Below, piece by piece: positions 43,141-52,356 of a stretch of 64,000 nucleotides of DNA. A model generated the notes under the pieces. That model made no database searches, was not told the DNA's origin, and was given only the letters and a program-made list of their open reading frames with translations. The DNA is from Anaerolineae bacterium. Its GTDB lineage: Bacteria > Chloroflexota > Anaerolineae > Aggregatilineales > Phototrophicaceae. Position 1 is the stretch's first letter, and each line of letters opens with the position of its first letter. Made by a program: the position numbers and the translations under genes. The DNA lies in contig JAFLCG010000003.1 of the NCBI GenBank assembly GCA_017303635.1, positions 310,001-374,000 on the forward strand, in the 5' to 3' direction.

Positions 43141-44115
43141 TCACCAGGCGTAGGCTTCTGGAGCAGCCCCACCCGGCCCCGGCCAGATGGCATCCAAACG
43201 CTTCATCTGTTCATCATTCATCTTGATCTCCAGCGCCCGTAAGCTACCGCTGAGCTGCTGCGCGGTGCGCGGGCCGATGATCGGCGAGGTCACAATCGGG
43301 TTATGCAGCATCCAGGCCAGCGCCACGTCTGCCGGATGTTCGCCGATCTCATCGCAGAACGCCTCGTACTGTTCCAACTGCGGACGATGCTGTTCCAGGC
43401 GGCGTTTTTGCAGGTCTTCCAGATGACGACCTTCCGCCGCTTTTTTCAGCGCCCCACCGAGCATCCCACCATGCAGCGGACTCCACGGAATCATGCCCAG
43501 CCCATAGGATTGGCAGGCAGGCAGCACTTCCAGTTCAATGGTGCGGGCGGCCAGGTTGTATAGGCTCTGCTCGCTGACCAGTCCCATAAAGTGGCGCTGT
43601 TTGGCGGCTTCATTCGCCTGGGCGATATGCCAACCCGCGAAGTTGCTGCTGCCCACGTATAGCACCTTACCCTGCTGGACCAGCGTCTCCATCGCCTGCC
43701 AGATTTCTTCCCACGGCGAATTGCGGTCAATGTGATGCATCTGGTACAGATCGATGTAGTCGGTTTTCAGGCGTTTGAGGCTGGCATCACAGGCGCGCCG
43801 GATATTCAACGCGGAGAGGCGGCTCTCATTCGGCCACTCACCCATCTTGCCGTAGACTTTGGTCGCTAGGACGGTCTTCTCGCGGCGACCGCCCCCCTGG
43901 CTGAACCAGTTGCCCAGGATCGTTTCGGTCACACCGGCACCGGGTTTGCCCCCGTACACATTGGCGCTGTCGAAGAAATTAATCCCCAGTTCCAGCGCCT
44001 GATCCATGATGCTGAAGGCATCGGCTTCCGAGGTCATGTGAACGCCAAAGTTCATCGTGCCCAGGCACAGCCGACTGACCATCAAACCAGTTCTTCCTAA
44101 ACGGACGTATTCCAT
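43141..44115 (-). CDS. Aldo/keto reductase
   Basis: 324 residues, a (beta/alpha)8 NADPH-dependent reductase. The N-terminus MEYVRLGRTGLMVSRLCLGT and the tetrad parts are present: FFDSANVYGGKPGAG (Asp and Tyr), VLATKVYG (Lys), and the YQMHHIDR segment (His). The cofactor loop near the C-terminus reads TSPIIGPRTAQQL. It reduces aldehydes, ketones or sugars; the closest group appears to be the YajO/PdxI-like AKRs. AGGGGGA lies 5 bp before the ATG. The divergent AraC gene begins 173 bp away and may control it. Confidence 0.95.
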   Translation of the reverse strand: MEYVRLGRTGLMVSRLCLGTMNFGVHMTSEADAFSIMDQALELGINFFDSANVYGGKPGAGVTETILGNWFSQGGGRREKTVLATKVYGKMGEWPNESRLSALNIRRACDASLKRLKTDYIDLYQMHHIDRNSPWEEIWQAMETLVQQGKVLYVGSSNFAGWHIAQANEAAKQRHFMGLVSEQSLYNLAARTIELEVLPACQSYGLGMIPWSPLHGGMLGGALKKAAEGRHLEDLQKRRLEQHRPQLEQYEAFCDEIGEHPADVALAWMLHNPIVTSPIIGPRTAQQLSGSLRALEIKMNDEQMKRLDAIWPGPGGAAPEAYAW

Positions 44116-44287
44116 GATGTCCCCCTATAAATCATGATCTGTCTTTTGATACTGCCAGATGAAGCATAGCGATTGGCGCAGGACGCTGCCAGTACCATCG
44201 GGTCGGCTGACGCGCACATGACATAGTGATAATCCAGCCAGTAGACTAGAGTTGGACCCTGGTGTTAGCGATGAGTACGTTGATCTT

Positions 44288-45217
44288 ATGCACACGATTC
44301 CACTCTATCAGGACATCAATGCGGCCCATGCCGCTACTGGCTATGCGGGTCGGACTGATTTACCCGATTTTCATGTATTTACGTTGGAAAGCACCTATCC
44401 CCATACTCGGCAGGTGATGCCTCCACACCGGCTCGACTGGTATCAGGTGGTGCTGCTCGAACACTCAGCAGATGCCACCCTGCGGATTAATGCCGAAACG
44501 GTGCCGGAGTTGAGCAACTCGATCAGTTTTGCATCACCAGCGCATGTACTGGCCTGGGTACGAGGTGAACAGCAGCGCGGCTATATCCTGTACTTCAAGG
44601 CCGCCTTTCTGCCCCAGATCGAGATCGAAACGGTGTTCCCGTACTTCAGGTTGGATGCCGTGAACTGGCTTCAGATCATCTCAGTAGAAATGGCAGTCTT
44701 GCGCGACTCGTTTGCTCATGTCTTGACCTACTTCAAACGGGATCAGCCCTACCGCATTCAGATCCTGCAAGCCCTCCTGACCGCTCTCCTGTATGATCTG
44801 CTGCGGTTATATGATGCCGGACAAGATCGCTTACGTGGGCAATCCGCCGGGCAGGTGCTGGCTATTCGTTTTCAGCAGTTAGTCAATCAGCATTTTCTGA
44901 CTCATCGCACAGTCGAATCCTATGCTGAATGGCTGCACATCAGCCCGGATCATCTGAGCGCTACGATCAAAGGGATGACCGGCAAAACCGCGTCCAGCCT
45001 GATTGCCGAACGAACGGCACTGGAAGCCCGTCGCTTGCTGGCGCTGACAGATCTCAAGATCAATGAGATTGCCACTTACCTGGGTTACCAGGAGCCCACG
45101 CACTTTGGGCGTTTCTTTCGGCGGCAGGTGGGCGTTACGCCCTTGGAATGGCGGGCCAACCAGAACCAGTCTCCCGGAAATGGGTCACCTTTCCCCGGAG
45201 GTGGGTTAGCGCCTTAA
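44288..45217 (+). CDS. AraC family transcriptional regulator
   Basis: 309 residues. An N-terminal cupin-like effector domain (about 1-160) is followed by two HTH motifs (about 200-295): SYAEWLHISPDHLSATIKGM, then LKINEIATYLGYQEPTHFGR followed by FFRRQVGVTPLEWR, the AraC signature. It probably activates the divergent aldo/keto reductase gene or the following SDR gene (54 bp away); this is inferred from position. The ATG at 44288 is chosen; a TTG at 44252 would give 12 more residues. No strong Shine-Dalgarno motif. Confidence 0.92.
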   Translation: MHTIPLYQDINAAHAATGYAGRTDLPDFHVFTLESTYPHTRQVMPPHRLDWYQVVLLEHSADATLRINAETVPELSNSISFASPAHVLAWVRGEQQRGYILYFKAAFLPQIEIETVFPYFRLDAVNWLQIISVEMAVLRDSFAHVLTYFKRDQPYRIQILQALLTALLYDLLRLYDAGQDRLRGQSAGQVLAIRFQQLVNQHFLTHRTVESYAEWLHISPDHLSATIKGMTGKTASSLIAERTALEARRLLALTDLKINEIATYLGYQEPTHFGRFFRRQVGVTPLEWRANQNQSPGNGSPFPGGGLAP

Positions 45218-45271
45218 GCATCAGCGGATGTAGAGTGAAAGCATCATCAAATCTGGATTGGGAGGCGGATC

Positions 45272-46003
45272 ATGGCACAGGCACCCACCCTCGCATTAGT
45301 CACCGGCGCAGCCCGCAACATTGGGCTGGAAGTTGTGCGGCAGCTCGCAGCAAAAGGGATGACCGTTATCCTGACAGCCCGCGACGCAGACCAGGCACAA
45401 TCCGCTGCCGCCAGTCTGGTTGCCAGTGGTCTGAAGGTCGTTTCACATCCTTTGGATGTCACAGATGCGTCTAGCGTCAGTGCGCTGGTGGACTGGGTAG
45501 AAACCGAGTACGGGCGGTTAGATGTATTGGTGAACAATGCGGCCGGTTTTGCTGACTGGATGGAGAAGCCGTCAACAGCAGATTTGAAGGCGGTTCAAGC
45601 CCTGATGGAGATTAATCTTTATGGTTCGTGGCGTGTCACACAGGCCTTCCTGCCTTTGCTAAAGAAAAGTGCCCATCCGCGTCTGGTGAATGTTTCCAGT
45701 GGGGCCGGTTCGCATGGGGAAATGCAGTTCGGCCTGAACACCAATGGCGGCAGCAGTGCCAGCTATGGCATCTCCAAAGCCGCCTTGAACGCGCTGACAG
45801 TCAAGTTTGCGGCAGAACTGGCCGGGACAGGCGTGCTGGTCAACGCCGTTTGCCCCGGCCTGACCGCCACCGCACCAGGCATGGAAGCGATGGGCGCTCG
45901 ACCCATCCCGGAAGGTGCCGCCAGCATTGTCTGGGCAGCCACCCTGCCGGATAACGGCCCCAGCGGTGGTTTCTTCCGGGATGGTCAGCCGTTGCCTTGG
46001 TAA
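45272..46003 (+). CDS. Short-chain dehydrogenase/reductase
   Basis: 243 residues with the classical SDR features: cofactor motif TGAARNIG (residues 11-18), NNAAG (88-92), the catalytic Ser in VNVSSGAG and Y-G-I-S-K (Tyr-x-x-x-Lys) near residue 168. The end PSGGFFRDGQPLPW is close to known SDRs that act on carbonyls in stress or antibiotic contexts. It uses NAD(P)H to reduce a ketone or aldehyde that cannot be named. GGGAGGCGG precedes the ATG. Follows the AraC gene on the same strand. Confidence 0.94.
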   Translation: MAQAPTLALVTGAARNIGLEVVRQLAAKGMTVILTARDADQAQSAAASLVASGLKVVSHPLDVTDASSVSALVDWVETEYGRLDVLVNNAAGFADWMEKPSTADLKAVQALMEINLYGSWRVTQAFLPLLKKSAHPRLVNVSSGAGSHGEMQFGLNTNGGSSASYGISKAALNALTVKFAAELAGTGVLVNAVCPGLTATAPGMEAMGARPIPEGAASIVWAATLPDNGPSGGFFRDGQPLPW

Positions 46004-46050
46004 GGCCTTCTTGAGTACGATCAATCAGCTAAGTGATAGGGGTAGAGGTT

Positions 46051-46647
46051 ATGCCCGCCGACCAGGACTACGCCCAGTATTACGCCCCTGACCGCGCCAC
46101 CTGGCGCGAGTGGCTGGCAGCCAACCATGCCACGTCGCCGGGGGTCTGGTGGATTTACTATAAACAGGGCAGTGGCAAGACCCGCGTGGCCTATGCGGAT
46201 GCGGTCGAAGAGGCGCTGTGCTTTGGTTGGGTGGATAGCCGCCCCAATGCGATTGATGATGAACGCTTTATGCAGTTGTTCACGCCGCGCAAGGGTAAAT
46301 CCCCCTGGTCGAAGCTGAACAAGGAGCGGGTCGAACGCCTGACTGCCGCCGGATTGATGGCTCCGGCGGGCCTGGCCGTGGTCGAAGCTGCCCGGGCCGA
46401 TGGTACCTGGTCAAGCTATGATGCCATTGAGGAACTGACGGTGCCGGATGATCTGGCGGCGGCCCTGCTGGAAAACCCGACCGCGAAAGACTACTTCGAT
46501 GCCTTCCCCCCGTCCTCGAAGAAGAATATTCTCTGGTGGATTGAATCCGCCAAAAAGCCGGAGACACGCGCCAAACGGGTCGAGGAGACGGTGCGGTTGG
46601 CAGCAGAGAATATCCGTGCCAACCACTTCCGGCAGACCAAGGGTTAG
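46051..46647 (+). CDS. YdeI/OmdA family protein
   Basis: 198 residues. The N-terminal part DRATWREWLAANHATSPGVW followed by WIYYKQGSGKTRVAYADAVE, then EALCFGWVDSRPNAIDDERF and the FTPRKGKSPWSKLNKERVER core are the YdeI/OmdA consensus. The C-terminal helical domain includes AFPPSSKKNILWWIESAKKP and ETRAKRVEETV. Family members are linked to bacteriocin or cationic peptide resistance, but the biochemical role is unknown. The ATG at 46051 is preferred to GTG 46033. The stop overlaps that of the convergent VOC gene by 4 bp. Confidence 0.9.
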   Translation: MPADQDYAQYYAPDRATWREWLAANHATSPGVWWIYYKQGSGKTRVAYADAVEEALCFGWVDSRPNAIDDERFMQLFTPRKGKSPWSKLNKERVERLTAAGLMAPAGLAVVEAARADGTWSSYDAIEELTVPDDLAAALLENPTAKDYFDAFPPSSKKNILWWIESAKKPETRAKRVEETVRLAAENIRANHFRQTKG

Positions 46648-47021
46648 CGCGTTGCGGGCGGCTCACTGAGGGCGATGCAGTTGCCCTCGCTATCTTCAAA
46701 CTCGGCTACCCAGCCCAGGTCACCAATCGAGGTTCTTGGATAGAGGACTTTGCCGCCGGCACCTTCGGCGCGGGCAAGCGTTTCTGCAATGCTGGCGGTA
46801 TAGAAGTAAAGGCGGCAGCCTTGCTGGCCTGGCACGTAGCTCTCACCCTGAGCCAACGCACCAGTGATGCCGGGCGCCCCCTCATGTAGTGGAAACAACG
46901 CCATCTGGTTGCCATCAATCTCCAGACGCTCGAAGTCGTATCCGAAGACTGCTGTATAGAAAGCTGTCGCACGATCCAGATTACGCACCGCGATTTCAAA
47001 ATAGCCGACCGGATTCTGCAT
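46644..47021 (-). CDS. VOC (glyoxalase/bleomycin-resistance-like) protein
   Basis: 125 residues. The sequence VGYFEIAVRNLDRATAFYTA then VFGYDFERLEIDGNQMALFP is the standard first beta-alpha-beta-beta-beta unit, followed by the second unit ending YPRTSIGDLGWVAEFEDSEG and NCIALSEP. Such proteins bind a divalent metal and act as glyoxalases, dioxygenases or resistance proteins; which one cannot be told. AGGAG lies 6 bp before the ATG. No partner gene is obvious. Confidence 0.92.
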   Translation of the reverse strand: MQNPVGYFEIAVRNLDRATAFYTAVFGYDFERLEIDGNQMALFPLHEGAPGITGALAQGESYVPGQQGCRLYFYTASIAETLARAEGAGGKVLYPRTSIGDLGWVAEFEDSEGNCIALSEPPATR

Positions 47022-47124
47022 GATGTACTCCTGTGACTCATCCGAGCTATGAAGCCATCATAACAAAATCACCCAAGAAAATGCAGAACATATGTTCAAA
47101 TTGAGTAATCGTGGACGGGTTGCC

Positions 47125-48537
47125 TTAACGTCTGGCGACTCGCCAACCCAATGCCACGACGGCCGGCGTAATCCACAGCGCGGCGGTCAGCAGCGGGTTA
47201 GCATCTACCGAGTCGGTCGATGGCGGTGTTCCACAGGGTGGCAGGGCGGTAGTCGCCAGCGGAGCCGGGACAAAAATCACCACCAGCACAACCAGCGCCA
47301 GCACCCCAATCCAGCGTCGCCGGTTATCCAGCGGCGTGATCGTATCCAGCGGCGTGGCGTATACCCGACCGAGGAACAGCAGCAGCAGCACCCAGATCAG
47401 CCAGTTCTGGCTAATCAAAGTCAAGCCGAACATCCCCAGCAGCACCGGGTAATACAGCCTCCGGGCGCGCTCACCGATCAATGAATAGAGAACGTGACCG
47501 CCGTCCAACTGCCCAATCGGGATCAGGTTGAGTGCCGTCACCAGTAGCCCTGTCCACCCCGCCCAAGCGAGTTGGCTGCTGTTAATCAGCACATCCTGAC
47601 CGCCGCTCGGCAGGTAGCGCCCAAAGATCAGGGTCTTGGCGAGCGCATACAGGAATGAATCGCCTTCATACGTGCTGAACCGTAGGGCTTCCGGTGTACC
47701 GGGTGGGAAGCAGCTCGTCACCGAGTTCACCTGCGCCATCGTCAGCCCGATGAACAGGATGGGAATGGCGAAGATCAGGCCAGTCAGCGGCCCGGCTGCG
47801 CCCACATCCAGCAGCACCTTCCGGTTCCGCATCGGCTGGCGCAGTTGGATGAACGCGCCCATCGTCCCGAGCAAACTGATGATCGGCAGGGGGATGAAAT
47901 ACGGCAGCGTGACCGCCAGGTTATGCCGCCGGGCGGCGAAGTAATGGCCCAGTTCATGTGCGCCCAGAATCAGCAGAATGCTCAAGGCATACGGCAGACC
48001 CAGATACAGCGAAAACGGAAACTGGTCGCTAGCGCGTTGAATATCGCCTGGTGACATATCATAGGTCGCCAGCACAAAGCCGGTGTACATCACACTGAAG
48101 AGCGTGATGACAAACAGCAGGGCGTTCGGCCACCAGGGTCGCGGTGCAGGATTGACTCGCCCGTTGATGATCTGGATCACATGCGGTGCGGCCGGGTTAG
48201 GGCGATCATCACTCGCGGGAACCTCTGCTGCCGAGCGGAACAAGGCGGTGTGGTTGGTCGGAATGAGTAGTTGATCGAGCTTCTCATAGGCCGCTTCCGA
48301 GTCCAGCAGCAGCCGACCTCGGAAGCTGGCAACTGGCATACCGCCCATCATGGCGAAGGGCGCGGCTCGTCGTTCATCATCTGGCTCTGCCGGGACGAAG
48401 ACCTCGGAGTCAATCGCCATGACTTCGCTGATGGTGCCGCGTAGCGCATTCTGGAAAAGTTCATCCGGGCTGATAGGGGCCATGACTGGGCGGGCAATCG
48501 GACGGTGATCCCGCGAAGAAGCCGTTTCGTGGAGCAT
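47125..48537 (-). CDS. Site-2 protease-like M50 metallopeptidase
   Basis: 470 residues, an integral membrane zinc protease. H194-E195-x-x-H198 in GAHELGHYFAARRHN is the active site and GQLDGGHVLYSL near residue 343 carries the third zinc ligand (Asp). About seven hydrophobic helices follow a soluble N-terminal part of roughly 135 residues (DELFQNALRGTISEVMAIDS), which is also present in Chloroflexota and cyanobacterial EGY1-like relatives. It cleaves membrane-bound substrates within the membrane, often regulators; its target is unknown. The start is uncertain; ATG 48483 would shorten it by 18 residues. Confidence 0.92.
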   Translation of the reverse strand: MLHETASSRDHRPIARPVMAPISPDELFQNALRGTISEVMAIDSEVFVPAEPDDERRAAPFAMMGGMPVASFRGRLLLDSEAAYEKLDQLLIPTNHTALFRSAAEVPASDDRPNPAAPHVIQIINGRVNPAPRPWWPNALLFVITLFSVMYTGFVLATYDMSPGDIQRASDQFPFSLYLGLPYALSILLILGAHELGHYFAARRHNLAVTLPYFIPLPIISLLGTMGAFIQLRQPMRNRKVLLDVGAAGPLTGLIFAIPILFIGLTMAQVNSVTSCFPPGTPEALRFSTYEGDSFLYALAKTLIFGRYLPSGGQDVLINSSQLAWAGWTGLLVTALNLIPIGQLDGGHVLYSLIGERARRLYYPVLLGMFGLTLISQNWLIWVLLLLFLGRVYATPLDTITPLDNRRRWIGVLALVVLVVIFVPAPLATTALPPCGTPPSTDSVDANPLLTAALWITPAVVALGWRVARR

Positions 48538-48656
48538 TCAGGTTCCGTTTCTATTCCTGGAACAACGACTGGATGAATGTATTCATCCCTGTGCTGACTC
48601 ATCGGACTGTGAGCACGCAGGTATTGTACTCACCGAAGATGAACAGCGGCTATGGC

Positions 48657-49370
48657 CTACTTCAGCGCGTAGTAAGCGGCGAAGTTCAGGTGCTTATGCA
48701 GAACCTCTACGGTGCGGAAGCCCGCCTTCAGCGCCACACCCATCTGGTAGCCCAGCGAACGGGGCGTGTCCTCGTCGTCGATATAGCCCAGCACATGGTC
48801 GCGGTAGCCTTCACCCTTGAGGTTAGTCAGGTAGGCGCCAAAGCGCGACCACATGCCCGCATCAATGGCAGGCAGCTCATGCGTAATCATGTCGTAGATA
48901 TACAACATCCCGCCGGGTCGCAGGGCCCGGTATAGCTTGTCATACACCCCTTCCCATTCAGCATCCGCACGCAGGTGATGCAGTACAGTTGAAGCCAGAA
49001 TGAGGTCGAATTGCCCTTTACCCAGATCAACTTCCCGCACATCGCCCTGGATCGTCGTCACCTGACCGCTGGTCGCCGCGGCGGCTCGCTGCTGGGCGCG
49101 GTCGAGCATCGGGCGGCTCAGGTCGAGCAGGGTACAGTTCAAAGTGGGCAGGTGTTGGAGCAGCTTAACCGTATAATTCCCGGCCCCGCAGCCCACATCC
49201 AGCACCGCCTGGGCCTGCGGGTTGGTCGCGGTTGCTGAAGCGGCGATCAAATCGAGACATAGGCCGCTGTCGACCTGGGCGGTCACGCCCGTTTCGAGAT
49301 TGGAGAAGCGCTCCACATCCGCGTCAAAACGCGCCCGGATTTGCTCCACTGTGGATTTGGTTTTGGTCAT
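48657..49370 (-). CDS. Class I SAM-dependent methyltransferase
   Basis: 237 residues. The SAM-binding motif I is VLDVGCGAGNYTVKLL (about residues 57-72), followed by LLDLSRPMLDRAQQRA, the GDVREVDLGKGQFDLILAST motif, and RALRPGGMLYIYDM. The N-terminal helices (EQIRARFDADVERFSNLETG) are typical for small-molecule methyltransferases. The methyl acceptor is unknown. A short palindrome lies upstream (49394-49411). It stands alone between the M50 and dipeptidase genes, transcribed in the same direction as both. Confidence 0.92.
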   Translation of the reverse strand: MTKTKSTVEQIRARFDADVERFSNLETGVTAQVDSGLCLDLIAASATATNPQAQAVLDVGCGAGNYTVKLLQHLPTLNCTLLDLSRPMLDRAQQRAAAATSGQVTTIQGDVREVDLGKGQFDLILASTVLHHLRADAEWEGVYDKLYRALRPGGMLYIYDMITHELPAIDAGMWSRFGAYLTNLKGEGYRDHVLGYIDDEDTPRSLGYQMGVALKAGFRTVEVLHKHLNFAAYYALK

Positions 49371-49393
49371 AGCACATAACTCTCATTCGTAGG

Positions 49394-49411
49394 GATGCCC
49401 CATTGGGCATC
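49394..49411. repeat. Short palindrome GATGCCC-catt-GGGCATC
   Basis: Seven-bp arms preceded by GTAGG, like the other GTAGGG-type palindromes of the window. It lies in the gap before the dipeptidase stop. Confidence 0.55.
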
Positions 49412-49442
49412 TGAGATATGGTTCACTGAAGAAATGCCAGGG

Positions 49443-50489
49443 CTAATTCCTCCACGTCGCTTTCAACACCCGCAGCCAATTCTGCCAGCCGATGAGGTGC
49501 AGTTCAGCCTCGCTAAAACCGGCTGCACGCAATGCATCCATCAGCACTGGATAACTGCTTACATCGGGCAGATCACGCGGGAACCATGCCGCACCGTAAT
49601 CCGCGCCAATCGCCACATGTTTCACGCCCATCCGCTCGACCATATACTGGACATGACGCACATAGACATCGATCGGCGTGTCCGGGCTTTCCACCCCATC
49701 TGCCCGTGCCAGCGGGGTCACCAGGTTCAGCCCGACCAGTCCGCCAGACTCCTTGACTGCATCCAGTTGTTTGTCGGTCAGATTACGCGGCAGTTGGCAC
49801 AGGTTCCAGGCGTTGGAATGGCTGGCGACCAGCGGCTTATCGCTCAGCGCGGCCACATCCCAGAAGCCTTTTTCATTGAGGTGCGAGAGATCGATCAGGA
49901 TACCCAGTTGATTACAGGCCTGCACCAACCGGCGTCCGGCTTCGGTCAGTCCATCGCCAATATCCGGCGAATGTGGGAAGATGAAGGGTACGCCTTCTGC
50001 AAACAGGGTCGGGCGGCTCCATACCAGCCCCAGCGACCGCAGTCCGGCCTGGTAATACACTTCCAGGGCATGAAGATCCGGGTCAATGGCCTCCGCGCCT
50101 TCAAAGTGCAAGACCGCCGCATAGATCCCATCCCGAATGCATTGTTCCAGCGCCGCCGCCGTCCGGACGACCTGTATCTGCCCTTTTGACTCGCGTTCCA
50201 GCCGGTACAGATTGGCCACCTGAGCCGCTGTCGCTTCACGAGCCGTCGGCAGATCAAGTGCATCCATGATGAACGGCTTCGATGGGTCGAAGTTGGTCAT
50301 CAGATTATGTGAAGACGCATCCTCGATAAACACCGCGAATAACCCGCCCACCATCCCGCCTTCACGGGCGCGGGGCAGATCCACCTGGGCATCTGGCGTG
50401 CGTTGGAAAAAGTCCCCCAGCGGATGCTTACCGGCTGGAGCATAAGTCATTAGGGCGTCGTTGTGTCCGTCAAAGATGGGGATCATCAT
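49443..50489 (-). CDS. Membrane dipeptidase (peptidase M19 family)
   Basis: 348 residues, a TIM-barrel dizinc hydrolase. The N-terminus IPIFDGHNDALM holds the first metal-binding H-x-D motif; VLHFEGAEAI has the bridging Glu; LVASHSNAWNLCQLPRNLTD has the conserved His and the R-N-L-T/S-D block; HVAIGADYGAAW closes the site. It hydrolyses dipeptides or related amides in the cytoplasm (no signal peptide is seen). Its neighbours give no pathway. Two adjacent ATG codons open the frame at 50489/50486. Confidence 0.95.
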   Translation of the reverse strand: MMIPIFDGHNDALMTYAPAGKHPLGDFFQRTPDAQVDLPRAREGGMVGGLFAVFIEDASSHNLMTNFDPSKPFIMDALDLPTAREATAAQVANLYRLERESKGQIQVVRTAAALEQCIRDGIYAAVLHFEGAEAIDPDLHALEVYYQAGLRSLGLVWSRPTLFAEGVPFIFPHSPDIGDGLTEAGRRLVQACNQLGILIDLSHLNEKGFWDVAALSDKPLVASHSNAWNLCQLPRNLTDKQLDAVKESGGLVGLNLVTPLARADGVESPDTPIDVYVRHVQYMVERMGVKHVAIGADYGAAWFPRDLPDVSSYPVLMDALRAAGFSEAELHLIGWQNWLRVLKATWRN

Positions 50490-50618
50490 GATTGTCCATT
50501 CGGTGGATGAGGCCGATCAGTTGAGAAGTATAACCAAGCTCCTGTCTGCTTGCCGACCAGACCAGATTGGCTATGATGGAGTCAATAACAATGTAGATTT
50601 CAGCATGGAGCGATTGTG

Positions 50619-51386
50619 ATGCGACGGATGGGATGCCTGCTGGGTGTGTTCTTGATCCTGGTTGCGGTCGTGGCGCTGTTTGCGGTGGTTGTATTACCAG
50701 TCATCCCCGGGGTGGGGGATATACCAATCCTGTTGAGTATCCAGGGGGCGTTGTTCTGCCCTGCAGGACAGACTTACGGGCATGATCGCTCCAGCTACAG
50801 TGTCCGCCCTGGTGAAACCTTCCTTGCGCTGGAGAGCTACTGCGTCAATGAAGACGGAGATCAAATTTCCTTTACCCAGGATCAGGAAGGTCAACGCTTG
50901 GTTGTCTCGGCCTTGAGCTTTGTGATCCCGTTCCTGATCGGGTTATTCCTGGTCATATTCAGCGTCAGCAGCGCTGCCCGATCACCCGCCGCACTCGCCA
51001 GCGCGGCCTCAATCGTGGGCCGTCCGATTGTGATGCAGCCCTCGCCCGGAGGGGGTGGGCAACCCGGGTTCACCGTCCAACGCAGCGTCCAAACACTCGA
51101 TATGAGCGATCAATCCCTCGATACCATCAAACAGATGACCGGCTTCGATATTCAGCGGGGTGCAGATGGCAGCGTCCGCATTCAGATGCCCGGTATGGAT
51201 GAGGCCATGACCCTTAACCAGGGCAGCGACCAACCGCTGGTCTTCAGCGCCAACAGCAGTAATCTGGGTAATCCCGGTGGCACGCTGGCTGACCGGCTCA
51301 AGCAGCTAGAACAGGCCCGCGATCAGGGACTGCTCAGCGCCGAGGAATACGAGAAACTGCGCCAATCTATTCTGAATAGTCTCTAG
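50619..51386 (+). CDS. Membrane protein with C-terminal SHOCT domain
   Basis: 255 residues. Helix 1 (about 5-32) and helix 2 (about 98-118) flank an outside loop of about 65 residues. The cytoplasmic part ends in LADRLKQLEQARDQGLLSAE then EYEKLRQSILNSL, which fits the SHOCT (short C-terminal) domain found in oligomerising membrane proteins. The middle (SVQTLDMSDQSLDTIKQMTG) is not recognised. GGAG lies about 9 bp before the ATG at 50619. A likely terminator follows. Function unknown. Confidence 0.72.
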   Translation: MRRMGCLLGVFLILVAVVALFAVVVLPVIPGVGDIPILLSIQGALFCPAGQTYGHDRSSYSVRPGETFLALESYCVNEDGDQISFTQDQEGQRLVVSALSFVIPFLIGLFLVIFSVSSAARSPAALASAASIVGRPIVMQPSPGGGGQPGFTVQRSVQTLDMSDQSLDTIKQMTGFDIQRGADGSVRIQMPGMDEAMTLNQGSDQPLVFSANSSNLGNPGGTLADRLKQLEQARDQGLLSAEEYEKLRQSILNSL

Positions 51387-51401
51387 CCAATCCAGCGAAC
51401 C

Positions 51402-51427
51402 AAAGGCTGGTTTGCCGACCAGCCTTT
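51402..51427 (+). terminator. Hairpin after the SHOCT gene
   Basis: Perfect 10-bp arms AAAGGCTGGT / ACCAGCCTTT with a 6-nt loop, 15 bp after the stop. The tail is CCCCC, not U-rich. Confidence 0.55.
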
Positions 51428-51616
51428 CCCCCTTAGAACTGCTTAGGTTCTTTTCTCCCGTCACTGTATATGTGTGCTCAACACGATTACATGATCCGTC
51501 AGAGATTCTATACAATTAAAATCTCAATTATTTAGTGATTGACGACAATTAAAGAACAATGATACGGTGTAATAGAGTTTGAAATTTAGATAGGGTCTTG
51601 TGCCCGGAGCCATCTC

Positions 51617-52294
51617 ATGAACATACGTCGGAATCTAGTGATTATCATCGCCAGTCTGGTACTGGTTTTTGCTGCTGCGGTTCCCTTGCTGGCAGGCGAT
51701 TGCGGTTTCTATGATGGCCGCCTGACTGAATTGGAGTTTCACTTCGGTGGGGATGCCCTCTTTTGTAATCAGGAGGACGGTTGCACACTCCTGAGCGCCA
51801 CGGGTCAGGAACTGATGCGTTGGAGCCAGGCGGATATTGATGCGGCTCTGGTTGAACTCAGCACCACCAACGCGGTTGGCGCGGCAGTCATCATCGCTCA
51901 GGGTAACGGCACCTATGGCCCGTCCACACTCTTCGTCAACGGCAAAGCCAGTGGCGAACCCCAAATCTGCCTGGCCGGTTTTGATGAACACGGCAAGAGC
52001 AATGAGATGTGTTTTGGCCGGGACTATGTAGCACCGACGGCTCGCCCCGCGAACTGTGGCGAACCCGCCCCGGTGGCCGAGAATACCTGTGACGGATTGA
52101 GCCTGGGCATGTTCGTGGACTCTCCATCGAACAGCCTCTACTACTGGCAGATTATTGCCATCGACTTGGTTGCGGAAACGGTAACGCTCCGTTTCTCTTT
52201 GCCCAATCTTCCCCAGTTCAATGTGTCCGCTGCCCCGCCGCCGGATGAAACCGTCGCCTGCTCAGCGGTTGTACCCACTCGCGGCCCTATTTAA
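51617..52294 (+). CDS. Exported protein of unknown function
   Basis: 225 residues. A signal peptide (about 1-26) is followed by a mature part that begins with several Cys (AGDCGFYDGRL, CNQEDGCTLLS). The later part has two further short Cys-flanked segments (ANCGEPAPVAENTCDGLSLG), which may form disulfides, and a final strand-rich portion of low charge. No family is recognised. GGAG lies 7 bp before the ATG. The 230-bp region upstream is AT-rich and may hold its promoter, but I cannot fix one. It converges with the beta-helix gene. Confidence 0.72.
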   Translation: MNIRRNLVIIIASLVLVFAAAVPLLAGDCGFYDGRLTELEFHFGGDALFCNQEDGCTLLSATGQELMRWSQADIDAALVELSTTNAVGAAVIIAQGNGTYGPSTLFVNGKASGEPQICLAGFDEHGKSNEMCFGRDYVAPTARPANCGEPAPVAENTCDGLSLGMFVDSPSNSLYYWQIIAIDLVAETVTLRFSLPNLPQFNVSAAPPPDETVACSAVVPTRGPI

Positions 52295-52321
52295 CGACTT
52301 TCTCCCTCTCCCCATTGGTTT

Positions 52322-52352
52322 GCCCATCCGGCTATCCTGGTGCCGGATGGGC
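52322..52352. terminator. Hairpin between convergent exported-protein genes
   Basis: Perfect 10-bp arms GCCCATCCGG / CCGGATGGGC, centre of 11 nt. It can stop both the 51617 gene and the 52357 gene. Confidence 0.6.
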
Positions 52353-52356
52353 ACCC

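Noticed and set aside
51539..51573. TTGACG and TGTAAT as a promoter for the 51617 gene
   Set aside because: The spacing of about 23 bp is too long for a sigma-70 promoter.
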